Assembly (NCBI GenBank): GCA_900553155.1
Contig: USCM01000110.1
Location: forward strand, 1 to 6,767
Origin: an uncultured Prevotella sp.
GTDB taxonomy: Bacteria; Bacteroidota; Bacteroidia; Bacteroidales; Bacteroidaceae
DNA: 6,767 nt
Reading direction: 5' to 3'
This document shows, one piece after another, positions 6,297 to 6,767 of this stretch. The position numbers were made by a program, and so were the translations under genes. Position 1 is the stretch's first letter, and every line of letters starts with the position of its first letter. Below the pieces are notes generated by a model, which saw nothing but the letters and a program-made list of their open reading frames with translations, was not told the origin of the DNA and made no database searches.

Positions 6297-6318
6297 TAAC
6301 TAAAAACATAACAAAACA

Positions 6319-6767
6319 ATGAGCAATTCAAACTCAAGCAAACTGACACTCATACCGGTGATGATAGCCTTCTTCACCATGGGTTTTGTCGACCTCGTAG
6401 GTGCAGTGTCTAACAACATGCAGGAAGACTTCGGATTGTCCGACTCGGCAGCCAACTTCTTCCCCTCGCTCGTGTTCTTCTGGTTCCTCATCTTCTCCGT
6501 TCCTACGGGCATGTTGATGAACAAGATAGGACGCAAGAAGACGGTTCTTCTGTCTATTGTCATTACAACATTGGCTGTGTTCCTACCCCTCTTCGACAGC
6601 TTTATGCCTACTAAGGAGAGCCAGCTGTGGCTGATGTACATCTCGTTCTCGCTCTTGGGTATAGGCAACGCCATCATGCAGACCAGTATCAACCCGTTGG
6701 TAACGATGCTTGTCAAGGGCCACTTGGCTTCTACGCTTACCTTCGGACAGTTTGTCAAGGCTATAGC
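6319..6767 (+). CDS. MFS sugar permease, FHS/FucP-like (N-terminal part, truncated by window end)
   Basis: 149 complete codons are visible and the frame stays open to the window edge. Inner-membrane MFS protein: TM1 about 10-30 (MIAFFTMGFVDLVGAV), TM2 about 46-66, the loop motif MNKIGRKKT (67-75, MFS motif A type), TM3 about 75-95, TM4 about 103-121, then QTSINPLV (121-128), with the Asn-Pro pair common in the fucose/hexose:proton symporter group. It probably imports fructose or short fructo-oligosaccharides released by GH32. A comparable permease sits in the B. thetaiotaomicron fructan locus (BT1758). It is cotranscribed with GH32: 22 bp gap, no terminator between them, and an A-rich leader with CTAAAAACA exactly 10 nt before the ATG, as for GH32. 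Substrate is inferred from context. Confidence 0.9.
   Translation, partial: MSNSNSSKLTLIPVMIAFFTMGFVDLVGAVSNNMQEDFGLSDSAANFFPSLVFFWFLIFSVPTGMLMNKIGRKKTVLLSIVITTLAVFLPLFDSFMPTKESQLWLMYISFSLLGIGNAIMQTSINPLVTMLVKGHLASTLTFGQFVKAI

Noticed and set aside
6300..6758. 152-codon - strand frame over the permease start
   Set aside because: The + strand gives a clear MFS N-terminus with membrane helices and a well-placed start 22 bp after GH32; the antisense frame is a shadow.

Overview
The window looks like a piece of a Bacteroidales genome, most likely Prevotellaceae. The signs are a one-protein hybrid two-component regulator (sensor, kinase, receiver and AraC domains in one chain), Bacteroidetes-type TAnnTTTG -7 promoter elements, A-rich leaders without Shine-Dalgarno sequences, and a FadL/OmpP1-type outer-membrane barrel. 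The genus is an inference from overall style, not a database match.

Layout. Positions 2-781 (+) hold the C-terminal part of a FadL/OmpP1-like barrel protein, closed by a hairpin terminator at 830-863. It converges with a complete 918-residue hybrid two-component system (HTCS) at 3646-890 (-). Positions 3647-4568 form a 922-bp intergenic region without a convincing protein gene. It contains the HTCS promoter, a probable small RNA gene with a strong intrinsic terminator (about 3857-4059), a repeat island of about 312 bp with imperfect inverted ends (4049-4360), and the promoter and leader of the next operon. Then come a complete secreted GH32 fructan hydrolase (4569-6296, +) and, 22 bp later, the start of an FHS/FucP-type MFS sugar permease (6319 to the window end, +).

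How the genes fit together. The HTCS has a type-I periplasmic-binding-protein sensor like that of Bacteroides thetaiotaomicron BT1754, which senses fructose. GH32 and an MFS permease also occur in that fructan locus. The simplest model is that GH32 releases fructose in the periplasm, the HTCS detects it and activates the operon, and the MFS permease imports it. No SusC/SusD pair or fructokinase lies inside the window.

The most novel signal is the non-coding stretch between regulator and operon. An orphan terminator with a perfect -7 element about 170 bp upstream implies an RNA of about 200 nt. This RNA carries 17 nt that, apart from one extra base, are complementary to almost the whole short 5' leader of the HTCS mRNA. 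It also has a weaker match to the GH32 leader. A trans-acting RNA coupled to a fructan-utilisation regulator is therefore a concrete, testable hypothesis.
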